NCBI GenBank assembly: GCA_037445115.1
Contig: JBBILC010000007.1
Span: forward strand, 1 to 64,000
DNA length: 64,000 bases
From: Trichothermofontia sp037445115
GTDB taxonomy: Bacteria; Cyanobacteriota; Cyanobacteriia; B231
Direction: 5' to 3'
Both the position numbers and the translations under genes were made by a program. The notes under the pieces are model-generated. The model was given only the letters and a program-made list of their open reading frames with translations. It made no database searches and was not told the DNA's origin. This document shows positions 9,671 through 17,694 of this stretch, piece after piece (position 1 is the stretch's first letter; every line of letters begins with the position of its first letter).

Positions 9671-10585
9671 TCAGAAGGGCAGTAGGTTTTTTAATTCCTG
9701 CCAAATGGGAGAAATGGGCGATCGCGATCGCGGTTGGGTCAGTACCCCATAGCGCGGACTGAACAAAATGGCCAGCATAAACCCCGTAAACGCCACTAGG
9801 ACGATCGCCGGACCGGAGGGCACGTTAAACCAATAGCTTAAATACATCCCACTAACACTGGCAGCAATCCCGAACCCGGCTCCCAGTGCCATCATCTGAT
9901 GCAAACGGGTAACCAATAAATAGGCGGTAGCCCCTGGTGTAATCAGCAGCGCCAGCACCAGGACTACCCCTACCGCCTTGAGGCTGGCCACCACCGTCAA
10001 GGCAATCAAGGCCATCAGACCAAAGTTAAGCAGGTGCACCGGTAGGCCTGCGGCTTCGGCTCCCAGGGGATCAAAGGTAAAAAAAAGGAGTTCTTTATAA
10101 ATTAGAAAAATCACGCCAACTACGATCGCGGCAATAATCGCCGTATCCCGCACATCGGCGATCGTTACCCCCAGAATATTGCCAAAGAGGAAATGATTGA
10201 GATCAATCTTATTGTGCTTTTGAATCACGGTAATTAGGGTGATGCCAAAGGCAAAAAAGGCGGAAAAGACAATCCCCATCGCCGCATCTTCCTTAATCGG
10301 CGATCGCACTTGAATCCAGGCAATGAGCAGTGTGCTGATAATCCCCGCGATAAAGGCCCCAACGAAAATATTGCCCCCCAACCAAAAGGCGATCGCGAGG
10401 CCCGGTAAGACGGAATGGCTAATGGCATCCCCCAGCAACGCCAGCCGCCGGACCATCAGGTAGCAGCCTACGAGCGAACAGACTAAGCCAACTAAAACGG
10501 CAATAATCAGCGATCGTTGCATGAAGCCATACTGCAACGGCTCCAGTAACGGCGTGAATAGGCCCGCCAATGGCAGCGCCAACAT
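9671..10585 (-). CDS. mntB: manganese ABC transporter permease
   Basis: This 304-residue integral membrane protein of the ABC-3 (MntB/ZnuB) family has about eight hydrophobic segments. Family landmarks include LVGCYLMVRRLALLGDAISH near the N-terminus and the Gly-rich AVGVVLVLALLITPGATAYL stretch. It would form the channel of a Mn2+ (or Zn2+) importer in the plasma membrane. Its ATG overlaps the stop codon of the ATPase gene by one base (TAATG), which indicates translational coupling. Metal specificity is inferred from the partner binding protein, not from the permease. Confidence 0.88.
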   Translation of the reverse strand: MLALPLAGLFTPLLEPLQYGFMQRSLIIAVLVGLVCSLVGCYLMVRRLALLGDAISHSVLPGLAIAFWLGGNIFVGAFIAGIISTLLIAWIQVRSPIKEDAAMGIVFSAFFAFGITLITVIQKHNKIDLNHFLFGNILGVTIADVRDTAIIAAIVVGVIFLIYKELLFFTFDPLGAEAAGLPVHLLNFGLMALIALTVVASLKAVGVVLVLALLITPGATAYLLVTRLHQMMALGAGFGIAASVSGMYLSYWFNVPSGPAIVLVAFTGFMLAILFSPRYGVLTQPRSRSPISPIWQELKNLLPF

Positions 10586-11352
10586 TAGGCCGCCTCCGCT
10601 GCAAAGAATTGCACTTGCCCCCCGTAGGCCCGTTCGAGATTCATCGCGTTTAATACCTGCTGGCGGGGTCCACTGGCTACTAAGGTCCGGTTCAGTAAAA
10701 TCAGATCATCAAAATGGGTAATACTTTCCCCCAAATCATGGTTCACGACTAGGACCGTCTTACCCGCTGCGGCTAATTCCTGGAAGACTTCAAATAAGAC
10801 CGCTTCCGTTTTTTGATCGACACCCACAAACGGTTCATCAAAACAGAAAATTTCCGCCGCTTGGGCGAGGGAACGGGCGAGAAAAACCCGCTGTTGTTGC
10901 CCGCCGGAGAGTTGACCAATAGGGCGATCGCGGTAGGTCATCATGCCAACCCGCTCCAATGCTGCTGCTGCTAACTGCCGACTAGTCACTGAAAACGGCT
11001 GGAACCACCCCGTGGGCCGCACCCGACCCATCATGACCACATCCCAAACTGTCGCCGGATAGGTCCAATCTACCTGGGTTCGTTGGGGCACATAGGCGAC
11101 CCGATGACGCTGCTCCGCCAAGGGGCGATCGCCATACAACACCATTCCCTGCACCACCGGAGCCATGCCCAACATCGCCTTCACCAGTGTGCTTTTACCC
11201 GCGCCATTGGGACCAATCAAGCCTGTGAGGCGACCGGGCTGGATCGTCACGGTGACATCTTCGAGGGCATTAACTTCGCGATATTGCACCCCTAAATGGT
11301 TCACCCGAATCAGGGCCGCAGGGTGGTGGGATAGGGTAGCGACTGTGTGCAT
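10585..11352 (-). CDS. mntA: manganese ABC transporter ATP-binding protein
   Basis: This ABC ATPase has Walker A GPNGAGKS, signature LSGGQQQR, Walker B IFCFDEP and the switch His in VVNHDLGE. It powers metal import through MntB. The frame is open to 11376, but the first codon there is TTG and would overlap the promoter repeats. The ATG at 11352 (MHTVATLSHH) is the better start and gives about 255 residues, normal for the family. The gene order ATPase-permease, divergent from the binding protein, differs from the single mntCAB operon of Synechocystis. Confidence 0.88.
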   Translation of the reverse strand: MHTVATLSHHPAALIRVNHLGVQYREVNALEDVTVTIQPGRLTGLIGPNGAGKSTLVKAMLGMAPVVQGMVLYGDRPLAEQRHRVAYVPQRTQVDWTYPATVWDVVMMGRVRPTGWFQPFSVTSRQLAAAALERVGMMTYRDRPIGQLSGGQQQRVFLARSLAQAAEIFCFDEPFVGVDQKTEAVLFEVFQELAAAGKTVLVVNHDLGESITHFDDLILLNRTLVASGPRQQVLNAMNLERAYGGQVQFFAAEAA

Positions 11353-11364
11353 GGTGCCCAGCGA

Positions 11365-11417
11365 AAAATGAAACAACTATGAAAATTCTAGCAAAATATG
11401 AAACGATAATGAAAATG
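11365..11417. promoter_or_regulatory. direct repeats in the divergent mntA/mntC promoter
   Basis: Two 19-base direct repeats, ATGAAACAACTATGAAAAT at 11368 and ATGAAACGATAATGAAAAT at 11398, match at 16 of 19 positions and start exactly 30 bases apart. Each contains two ATGAAA half-sites 12 bases apart, giving four ordered half-sites between the divergent starts at 11352 and 11438. Tandem half-sites about one helical turn apart are typical of OmpR/PhoB-class regulators; in cyanobacteria the OmpR-type ManR controls mnt genes. Assignment to ManR is inference. Confidence 0.55.
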
Positions 11418-11437
11418 GGACGGAGGGTTGCTTCAGG

Positions 11438-12430
11438 ATGTCACGATTCAGTTTCCTTGCCTTGGGGCGGTTATCAGCAGGCCGTTCTTGGTTACACCCC
11501 CTCTGGTTGGTGCTCCTGAGTTTCGGGATCGGGGCCTGCACCCCAGAGGCACCCCCATCTGACGGGACCGCACGGCCCCAGGTGGTGGCGACCAGTACGA
11601 TCATCGCGGACTTAACCGATGCGGTTGGCGGCGATCAGATTCAATTAACGGGCATCCTGGAGCCGGGAGCCGATCCTCACATTTACGAACCAGTGCCTGC
11701 CGATAGCATTGCCCTGGAGAAGGCCGATCTGATTCTCTATAACGGCTTTAATTTGGAGCCGGGGTTGATCAAACTGATGAATGCCGCTGGGACACGCGCT
11801 CAGAAGCTAGCGGTGGGTGAAGTCGTCCCGCCATTGGACCTGGACTACGAAGGCCAAAAGGTGCCCGATCCCCATGTGTGGGGTGATGTGGAAAACGCGA
11901 TCGCGATGGTAACGGCGATCAAAACGGCCCTGATTGACCTGACCCCCAACCATCAAGCGCAAATTCAACAAAATGCCGATCGTCTCATTGCTGATCTACA
12001 AAAACTCGACACTTGGGTCACACAACAAATCGCGACGATTCCACCCAATCACCGTCAGTTAGTCACAACCCACGATGCCTTTCAATACTATGCCCATGCC
12101 TATGGTCTCCAGGTTGCCGGGACCTTGATTGGGATTAGTACCGAGGAGCAACCGAGTGCCCAAACGATCCGATCGCTCGTCGCAGCGATTAAAACGGCGG
12201 GTGTTCCTGCTATTTTTGCGGAAACTACGATCAATCCAGTTTTGATTACCACGGTTGCTGAGGAAGCCGGTGTGCAGTTAGCCCCGCGCCCGCTCTATGC
12301 TGACTCGATCGGTGCCCCTGGCAGTGACGGGGATTCCTATCTCAAAATGATTGAGACCAATACGCGCACGATCGTAGAAGCGCTAGGGGGTACCTACACG
12401 CCTTTTCAAGCATTTACAGCTAAGCCATGA
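11438..12430 (+). CDS. mntC: manganese ABC transporter substrate-binding lipoprotein
   Basis: This is a 330-residue solute-binding protein of cluster A-I. The N-terminus has a hydrophobic segment ending in a lipobox (SFGIGAC), so it should be lipid-anchored outside the plasma membrane. The expected metal ligands are visible: His in DPHIYEPV, His in DPHVWGDV, Glu in FAETTINP and Asp in LYADSIG. A Glu third ligand and the absence of a His-rich loop favour Mn2+ over Zn2+, as in MntC and PsaA. It is divergent from mntA-mntB and shares its regulatory region. In a cyanobacterium this import supplies the oxygen-evolving Mn cluster. Confidence 0.88.
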   Translation: MSRFSFLALGRLSAGRSWLHPLWLVLLSFGIGACTPEAPPSDGTARPQVVATSTIIADLTDAVGGDQIQLTGILEPGADPHIYEPVPADSIALEKADLILYNGFNLEPGLIKLMNAAGTRAQKLAVGEVVPPLDLDYEGQKVPDPHVWGDVENAIAMVTAIKTALIDLTPNHQAQIQQNADRLIADLQKLDTWVTQQIATIPPNHRQLVTTHDAFQYYAHAYGLQVAGTLIGISTEEQPSAQTIRSLVAAIKTAGVPAIFAETTINPVLITTVAEEAGVQLAPRPLYADSIGAPGSDGDSYLKMIETNTRTIVEALGGTYTPFQAFTAKP

Positions 12431-12631
12431 CGCGATCGACCCAAAGTCAAAGTCGAATGCCTATGCCTGCTGCCGCCGATCGACGTCGGCGTAGCGATCG
12501 GCTAACCGATGATCAATGGCGAGGGACGATCCTGCGGTTTGACGTTTGGTTCCCAAAACTGCGATCGCGCTAATCATCCCCGTCTTAAATACAATCGCGT
12601 TTCGGTCAGCACAAACAGGGCAAAGGCGATG

Positions 12632-12736
12632 CTAGTACAGTAAACATAAAGTTGCGTAACGTTGGTAGTAGCAACTTGAGGCATTGCAGGCTCAAGCCTG
12701 GACTACAAACGTTGCATAATTAATTATGCGCCGCAC
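12632..12736 (+). mobile_element. MITE-like element, family 1, copy A
   Basis: This roughly 105-base element starts CTAGTACAGTAAAC and carries an internal inverted repeat around GCAGGCTCAAGCCTG. It is closely similar to the reverse complement of 28083-28206 and to 49554-49661. It has no coding capacity. The right end is less certain than the left. Confidence 0.7.
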
Positions 12737-12866
12737 GAGGTTTCCTGCTGTTAACTATCACAGCCAAGTAAATATTGGATTGCGACTGGCTTGACCCAAC
12801 CAGCACTTGCGAGCGTGCTTCCAATATTAAGGGTATTACAGCACTTCCATATTTAGTGAGGTACAG

Positions 12867-12888
12867 ACAAGGGGCTTAAGCCCCTTGT
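12867..12888. repeat. perfect 22-base palindrome
   Basis: ACAAGGGG-CTTAAG-CCCCTTGT is fully self-complementary and would form a strong hairpin in either strand. It lies between two MITE-like elements and has no U-tract, so it is more likely a repeat core than a terminator. Confidence 0.7.
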
Positions 12889-12928
12889 TTACAAGGCTTG
12901 ACAGTACTTCATTAGGGAGGGAACGGCT

Positions 12929-13035
12929 GTAAGGGCATCTCGATTAATTGGGGATCGGGGCAGTTGAAGTGCCCCAACCGACGAGATTAGGTTGGTTGTG
13001 AGCGCAAAATTTGTATTTTTCGAGGTGCCCTTAAG
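12929..13035 (-). mobile_element. MITE-like element, family 3, copy E
   Basis: This roughly 105-base element has inverted ends of the form TTAAGGGCACCTCGA (left end slightly diverged). Its interior includes GTATTTTTCGAGG and a GGGGCAGTTGAAGTGCCCC hairpin. It is the reverse-complement counterpart of 33526-33623 and 39215-39320. Confidence 0.75.
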
Positions 13036-13324
13036 GTAACCCCCCGACGCTCCTTTTGGGGACTCGATACACTCCCCACCTGCCCAAGCGATCGCCACAG
13101 GGGCGGGAGTGGCAAGTTCGCGATCGCCTCTTCATCGGGCATCCGAACCACCGACGATTGCTTCGATCGCACTGTCGTCCTGGGGTTCCGGCACCGCAAA
13201 AAACACCTCAGTTCCACAACCCCCAACCAAAAAGCCCTGACCATTACAGCCAGAGCTATCAAGCCTCTATTCCAAAAACCGAAAAGGGAGAAATCCACAA
13301 GGAGCAGTCTAATTAGCCAAAACC

Positions 13325-13381
13325 TTTAATGAATGCCAAGCGATTTAGTGAATGCCAAACGATTTAGTGAATGCCGAAGGA
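13325..13381. repeat. three 19-base tandem repeats over the psb34-like stop codon
   Basis: Three units of the form TTTAGTGAATGCCAAACGA (starts 13325, 13344, 13363) run head to tail. The rightmost contains the last codons and stop of the psb34-like gene; the other two lie just downstream of it. This looks like slippage or local duplication of the gene's 3' end. Confidence 0.8.
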
Positions 13382-13534
13382 GAGCAGCACCAGGGCTGTC
13401 ACAAACAATGTCGCCAGACCGCCTTGGAGTGCATACCGTTGTTGCTGGAACGCCGAGGGATAGGTGGCATAGTACATTTCCGGCTCCTTGGCGTAGCTGT
13501 TGAGAATGCCGTTGTCGAGTTGGGTCGTGTACAT
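13364..13534 (-). CDS. Psb34-like small photosystem II assembly protein
   Basis: This 56-residue single-span membrane protein was found by translating the minus strand. It begins MYTTQLDNGILNSYAKEPEM, continues with a Tyr-rich stretch and RYALQGG, and ends in a hydrophobic helix (about residues 38-54, ATLFVTALVLLSFG). The layout of a soluble, HliA-like N-terminus followed by one helix matches the cyanobacterial Psb34 (ssl1498) family, which binds PSII assembly intermediates. The match is from memory of the family pattern, so the name is tentative; the gene itself looks real. The stop lies within a 19-base tandem repeat. Confidence 0.6.
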   Translation of the reverse strand: MYTTQLDNGILNSYAKEPEMYYATYPSAFQQQRYALQGGLATLFVTALVLLSFGIH

Positions 13535-13726
13535 GGTCTTTGCCTCTGTGAGTAATGGATGTGTCTTGTCTTGTTGTTACATAATGTAACGTATTGTTAA
13601 TTTTATTGTCAAGTGCTTGACAAAATGATTGTTTATAAGGGTGATTTGAACTGCTGATGCGACTGCGGATACCGATCGTCGCTTGGCTCCCGCCCATCTC
13701 CCTGCAATTCACGAGACCCAGCCCAT

Positions 13727-14791
13727 ATGCATGCTTCCCCCAATCCGGCCAACCTGAACTGTCCCCTGCCCCAGACCGATCTCGCCACCGTGCAACTGGC
13801 CCACGGCGGCGGCGGCAGTCTCATGGCCCAGTTAATTGAGCAGATGTTTCTACCGGCGTTTAATAACGAGTGGCTGAATACCCGTCAGGATGGGGCAGTC
13901 TTGGCGGCGCCAGGGGCACGGTTGGCCTTTACGACAGATTCCTATGTGGTGCAACCGCTGTTCTTCCCAGGGGGGGATATTGGCAAGCTAGCGGTTTACG
14001 GCACGGTCAATGATTTGGCCATGTGTGGTGCCCGTCCCTGCTATCTGAGTGTGGGCCTGATCCTGGAGGAGGGATTACCGATGGCGACGCTGGCCCAGGT
14101 GGTGCAGTCGATGCAGGCGGCGGCGCAGGAAACGGGGGTGCAATTGGTCACAGGGGATACGAAGGTTGTCGATCGCGGCAAGGGCGATGGCATTTTCATT
14201 AACACCACGGGAATCGGCGCGATCGAGTCAGAAACCATTAATATTGCCCCCAATCAAGTGCAACCGGGGGATGCGATCGTGCTCAGTGGCGATCTAGGGC
14301 GGCATGGGATGGCGATTATGGCCGTGCGGGAAGGTCTCAGTTTTGAAAGCCCGATTCTGAGCGACTGTGCACCCTTGGCAACCTCCGTGCAAGCCTTATT
14401 GCAGGCGGGAATCACGGTCCATTGCTTACGGGACCTCACCCGTGGCGGGTTAGCGAGTGCCCTAGTGGAGATTGCCGAGGCGGCGGGCTTACAGTTAGCG
14501 ATCGATGAGCGCCGGATTCCGGTCCAGGAAGATGTGCGGGGGGCCTGTGAGTTTTTGGGCCTTGACCCCCTCTATGTGGCGAATGAGGGGCGGTTTGTGG
14601 CCTTTGTCCCTGGGACGGAAGCCGATCGGGCGGTGGCGATTCTCCGGGAGCAAGCACCGGGGGGGAATGCCCAGCGGATTGGGGAAGTCGTCGGTCCTGC
14701 GAGTCCGGTCTTGGTCACACTCACCAGTCAAATTGGCGTGAGTCGGGTCGTGACCCGTTTCAGTGGGGAGCAGTTACCGCGCATTTGTTGA
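13727..14791 (+). CDS. hypE: hydrogenase maturation factor HypE
   Basis: This 354-residue protein matches HypE (carbamoyl dehydratase, AIR synthase-like fold). It has LAHGGGGSLM near the N-terminus, FTTDSYVVQPLFFPGGDIG, TGDTKVVDRG, and the conserved C-terminal PRIC. The last Cys receives a carbamoyl group from HypF and is dehydrated to a thiocyanate that becomes the CN ligand of [NiFe] hydrogenase. No other hyp or hox gene lies in this window, so it is either scattered from its pathway or the rest lies elsewhere. The ATG at 13727 is chosen because residues from about 20 onward match the family start. Confidence 0.92.
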   Translation: MHASPNPANLNCPLPQTDLATVQLAHGGGGSLMAQLIEQMFLPAFNNEWLNTRQDGAVLAAPGARLAFTTDSYVVQPLFFPGGDIGKLAVYGTVNDLAMCGARPCYLSVGLILEEGLPMATLAQVVQSMQAAAQETGVQLVTGDTKVVDRGKGDGIFINTTGIGAIESETINIAPNQVQPGDAIVLSGDLGRHGMAIMAVREGLSFESPILSDCAPLATSVQALLQAGITVHCLRDLTRGGLASALVEIAEAAGLQLAIDERRIPVQEDVRGACEFLGLDPLYVANEGRFVAFVPGTEADRAVAILREQAPGGNAQRIGEVVGPASPVLVTLTSQIGVSRVVTRFSGEQLPRIC

Positions 14792-15111
14792 GGGCGAATT
14801 CAGGGTTTAGGCGAACAGATGAGGTACATCGCTACCCCTGCTGAGGAAGTCTAGAGAACCCAGCGCAATAATGGCCAGGCTCTTCTGGAGGTACGATCGG
14901 AAAAACTGGCTAAAATACCCCTATCGTTAGCAAGTCACCTGCAATAGCAAATCACTTACAAAATACTGAAGATTCTGATAGATAGGATTCACATAACAGA
15001 AAAACACCCTCATTCCCAGATAAGGTGCGGGACAAGGGTGACGGTAAAAGACATCGTTTTTAGCCAAGCTGAAACCATCTCCTCACTGGGGAGAACCAGT
15101 AGCCAGGGAAT
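14792..15111. other. intergenic region between hypE and pckA ends
   Basis: This is a convergent gap of 320 bases. Apart from the pckA terminator at 15001-15040 I see no gene or repeat. Confidence 0.4.
15001..15040 (-). terminator. intrinsic terminator of pckA
   Basis: On the minus strand CACCCT pairs with AGGGTG, with an inner TCCC/GGGA pairing, followed by a TTTT run. It lies about 70 bases past the pckA stop codon and has the right orientation. Confidence 0.7.
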
Positions 15112-16833
15112 TTAGTCGGGATTGGGACCTGCATCAATCAGTTCTTGGCGGGCAGTTTTGAATTGCTTGAAGTTGTTTACAAAGCGACGGGCCAGATCCT
15201 GCGCTTGCGCATCGTAAGCATCCGGATCACTCCAGGTTGTACGCGGATTCAGAATCACGGCTGGCACCCCCGGGACCGCGTCCGGGACTAACACTTTGAA
15301 AATGGGATCAAGGTGGTACGTGGCCCGATCGAGATCGCCACTCAGAGCCGCTGCAATCATCGCCCGTGTGTACTTAATGGGGATGCGTTTGCCAATACCA
15401 TAGGGACCCCCAGACCAGCCCGTATTCACTAGATAGACAGCGGCTTTCGCCTGATGTTTGCGTAGCCGTTCGCCTAACATTTCCGCATAAACCGTTGCGG
15501 GCAATGGCAGGAAAGGTTTGCCAAAGCAAGCCGAGAAGGTAGCCTTGGGTTCCGTAATCCCCCGCTCCGTTCCTGCGAGCTTGCTGGTATAACCCGACAG
15601 GAAGTGGTACATCGCCTGGGCACTGGTTAATTTCGCGATCGGCGGCAATACCCCAAAAGCATCCGCCGTCAGGAAGATTACTGCCTTGGGATGACCACCA
15701 ATACTGGGAATCACACAGTTGCGAATATAGTCGATCGGATAAGCAACCCGTGTATTTTCCGTCAGACTACCGTCCCCATAATCAGGGGTACGATCGCCAG
15801 AATTAAGGACAACATTTTCCATCATCGCGCCAAAGCGAATCGCGTGCCAAATGTCTGGTTCATTTTCTGCCGATAGGTGAATTGTCTTGGCATAACAGCC
15901 GCCTTCAAAGTTGAAGATCCCTTCCTCTGACCAACCGTGTTCATCGTCGCCAATCAAGAAGCGATCGGGATCAGCCGATAACGTAGTTTTACCTGTGCCT
16001 GACAGGCCAAAGAAGAGGGCCGTATTGCCGTCCGCATCCATGTTAGCGGAACAGTGCATGGGTAACACATTGCGCTTGGTCATGAAGTAGTTCATCAACG
16101 AGAAGACGGATTTCTTGATCTCACCCGCATAGCGTGATCCCCCAATAATTACAATCTTCTTGGCAAAGTTAATGACAATAAAGGCTTCGCTGTTAATGCC
16201 ATCATCTTCGGGTTCGCCGTGGAGACCAGGTACCGCAATTACAGTAAAATCAGCATGGTGGTTAACCAGTTCTTCTGCCGTGGGCCGCAGGAACAGTTGG
16301 TGGACAAACAGGTTTTCCGATGCCATCTCAGTAATAATTCGTACCCCAGTTCGATAGATCGGATCAGCCCCCACATAGCCATCAAAAATATACAAATCCC
16401 GCCCCTGGATATAGGAGCGAATCCGCCGAAAGAGCCGATCGAAGTGTTCTTCTGAAATCGGTACATTGAGATTATTCCAGTGGATCTCCTCACGGCTGCT
16501 GGGTTCATCGACAATGAATTTGTCGTTGGGCGATCGTCCGGTATACTTACCCGTCTTCACACACAAAGCCCCATTGGCCGCCAGTACCCCTTCCCCCCGC
16601 AGCAATGCATGTTCAATCAGTTCCGGAACTGAAAGGTTGTGATAAACCTGTCCCAGGTTCCGCAATCCCAATTTATCCAGATCGTAGCAATTTGTATTCA
16701 AGGGGACTGAGCTTCCTAAGCGCTTCTTTACCAACGGTTTACCATCCTGTTTATAGGCTTGCTCCAACACCTGCATCGATAGTTCTGCGTAGCGTCCTGA
16801 CCGAGGGGGTTTAGCTTCTTTCGTCGGTGTCAT
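15112..16833 (-). CDS. pckA: phosphoenolpyruvate carboxykinase (ATP)
   Basis: This enzyme interconverts oxaloacetate + ATP and phosphoenolpyruvate + CO2 + ADP. It has the ATP-PEPCK P-loop (FFGLSGTGKTTLSAD), the metal/kinase-2 motif FNFEGGCYAKTI, and LTADAFGVLPPIAKL. From the ATG at 16833 it has 573 residues, longer than the usual 530-540; the extra residues form a Lys/Arg-rich N-terminus. The frame opens five codons earlier with TTG, but GGGAGAAG sits seven bases before the ATG at 16833, which supports that start. A terminator follows, and a nine-unit repeat array lies 134-259 bases upstream. Confidence 0.95.
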   Translation of the reverse strand: MTPTKEAKPPRSGRYAELSMQVLEQAYKQDGKPLVKKRLGSSVPLNTNCYDLDKLGLRNLGQVYHNLSVPELIEHALLRGEGVLAANGALCVKTGKYTGRSPNDKFIVDEPSSREEIHWNNLNVPISEEHFDRLFRRIRSYIQGRDLYIFDGYVGADPIYRTGVRIITEMASENLFVHQLFLRPTAEELVNHHADFTVIAVPGLHGEPEDDGINSEAFIVINFAKKIVIIGGSRYAGEIKKSVFSLMNYFMTKRNVLPMHCSANMDADGNTALFFGLSGTGKTTLSADPDRFLIGDDEHGWSEEGIFNFEGGCYAKTIHLSAENEPDIWHAIRFGAMMENVVLNSGDRTPDYGDGSLTENTRVAYPIDYIRNCVIPSIGGHPKAVIFLTADAFGVLPPIAKLTSAQAMYHFLSGYTSKLAGTERGITEPKATFSACFGKPFLPLPATVYAEMLGERLRKHQAKAAVYLVNTGWSGGPYGIGKRIPIKYTRAMIAAALSGDLDRATYHLDPIFKVLVPDAVPGVPAVILNPRTTWSDPDAYDAQAQDLARRFVNNFKQFKTARQELIDAGPNPD

Positions 16834-17694
16834 AGGAACTTCTCCCAAATAATGTGTAGCGTCCGAAACCCAGAAATTGCGCTATGTGAGCAGGCCGTAG
16901 CCAATGTGTTCTCAGAAAGTGTTCTTAGAAGCTGTTGTTGAAGACGATCACATCAAGTACAGACGTGTCAAAGTTTAGTTACTAAAGTTAAGTTGTCGAA
17001 GTTGGACTGTCAAAGTTAAGTTGTCGAAGTTGGATTGTCAAAGCTGGATTGTCGAAGCTGGATTGTCGAAGTTAGGTTGTCAAAGTTGGATTATGGGTTA
17101 TCACAGTAGGTCAATTGATCAACTAGGGCGAAAGGCGGGAAGACTGGACTACAGGCGAAGCGTGCGTGAAGAGGTGTATGTGAAGAGTCGTTAAAAATCT
17201 CAGAAACCATGCAAATTTGTATACCAAGATACTACCGGAAAAACTATCATCTGAATATGAACTCTTGATGCCAAAAAGATGACTTTTGTTATACTTTGAT
17301 GACTAAATATAAAGCGAGTTCAGGTTTGATAACTTTCGGATGAAAAAACTGACAAACGCATTATTTTTCGTAAGAAAACCCTGGGGTGCGATCGCGCTAA
17401 CGCCGTCTGTATCTTGACTGTAAAGCAACCGAGTTTTTTCACCATGCCCAATCATGAAATTTCACTCGTGAGGGATCACGGGTAAATGAGGATAAAGCCA
17501 CCCTAAATGAGAGCCTCGTTGGGGTTTGAGTGTAAACAAACGTGTGATATCTGTTAGTAACAACAGCAATAGCGCAAACTTCTGTAAAGGGTTCTCCCTG
17601 CGATGTCATAAAAATTTAAGTTTTCAGCTTAATTTTTCGGCGTGCCCCACCAGCCCCCCTCCCCCATCTGGAATAAGTATCCGATGCCGTTTCT
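16834..17694. other. long intergenic region upstream of pckA
   Basis: This stretch of 861 bases contains the 14-base tandem array (16967-17092) and AT-rich DNA around 17220-17360. It lies between the 5' end of pckA and the 3' end of mutM. The plus-strand frame at 17526-17756 shows no family features and overlaps mutM, so I do not call a gene. Regulatory sequence for pckA is expected here. Confidence 0.45.
16967..17092. repeat. nine head-to-tail copies of a 14-base unit
   Basis: The consensus is GTCRAAGTTNRRTT. Units start at 16967, 16981, 16995, 17009, 17023, 17037, 17051, 17065 and 17079 with no gaps. Copies differ at one to four positions, so the array is not freshly expanded. It lies upstream of pckA. 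Confidence 0.95.

Larger units (their letters stand above)
12431..13324. other. repeat-rich intergenic region
   Basis: About 900 bases carry no gene I can support. The region holds a CTAG-ended element (12632-12736), a perfect 22-base palindrome (12867-12888) and a GGGCACCTCGA-ended element (12929-13035). Just left of the first element the minus strand could encode a short tail ALFVLTETRLYLRRG followed by a stop, possibly the remnant of a gene truncated by the insertion. Confidence 0.5.

Noticed and set aside
12461..12577. 38-residue minus-strand frame starting MISAIAVLGTKRQT
   Set aside because: No ribosome-binding site or family resemblance; it lies in a repeat-rich spacer.
12987..13298. 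103-residue minus-strand frame with a hydrophobic start
   Set aside because: It starts with GTG without a ribosome-binding site, and its C-terminus (LRAPRKIQILRSQ) is read from the MITE-like element, so it is probably spurious.
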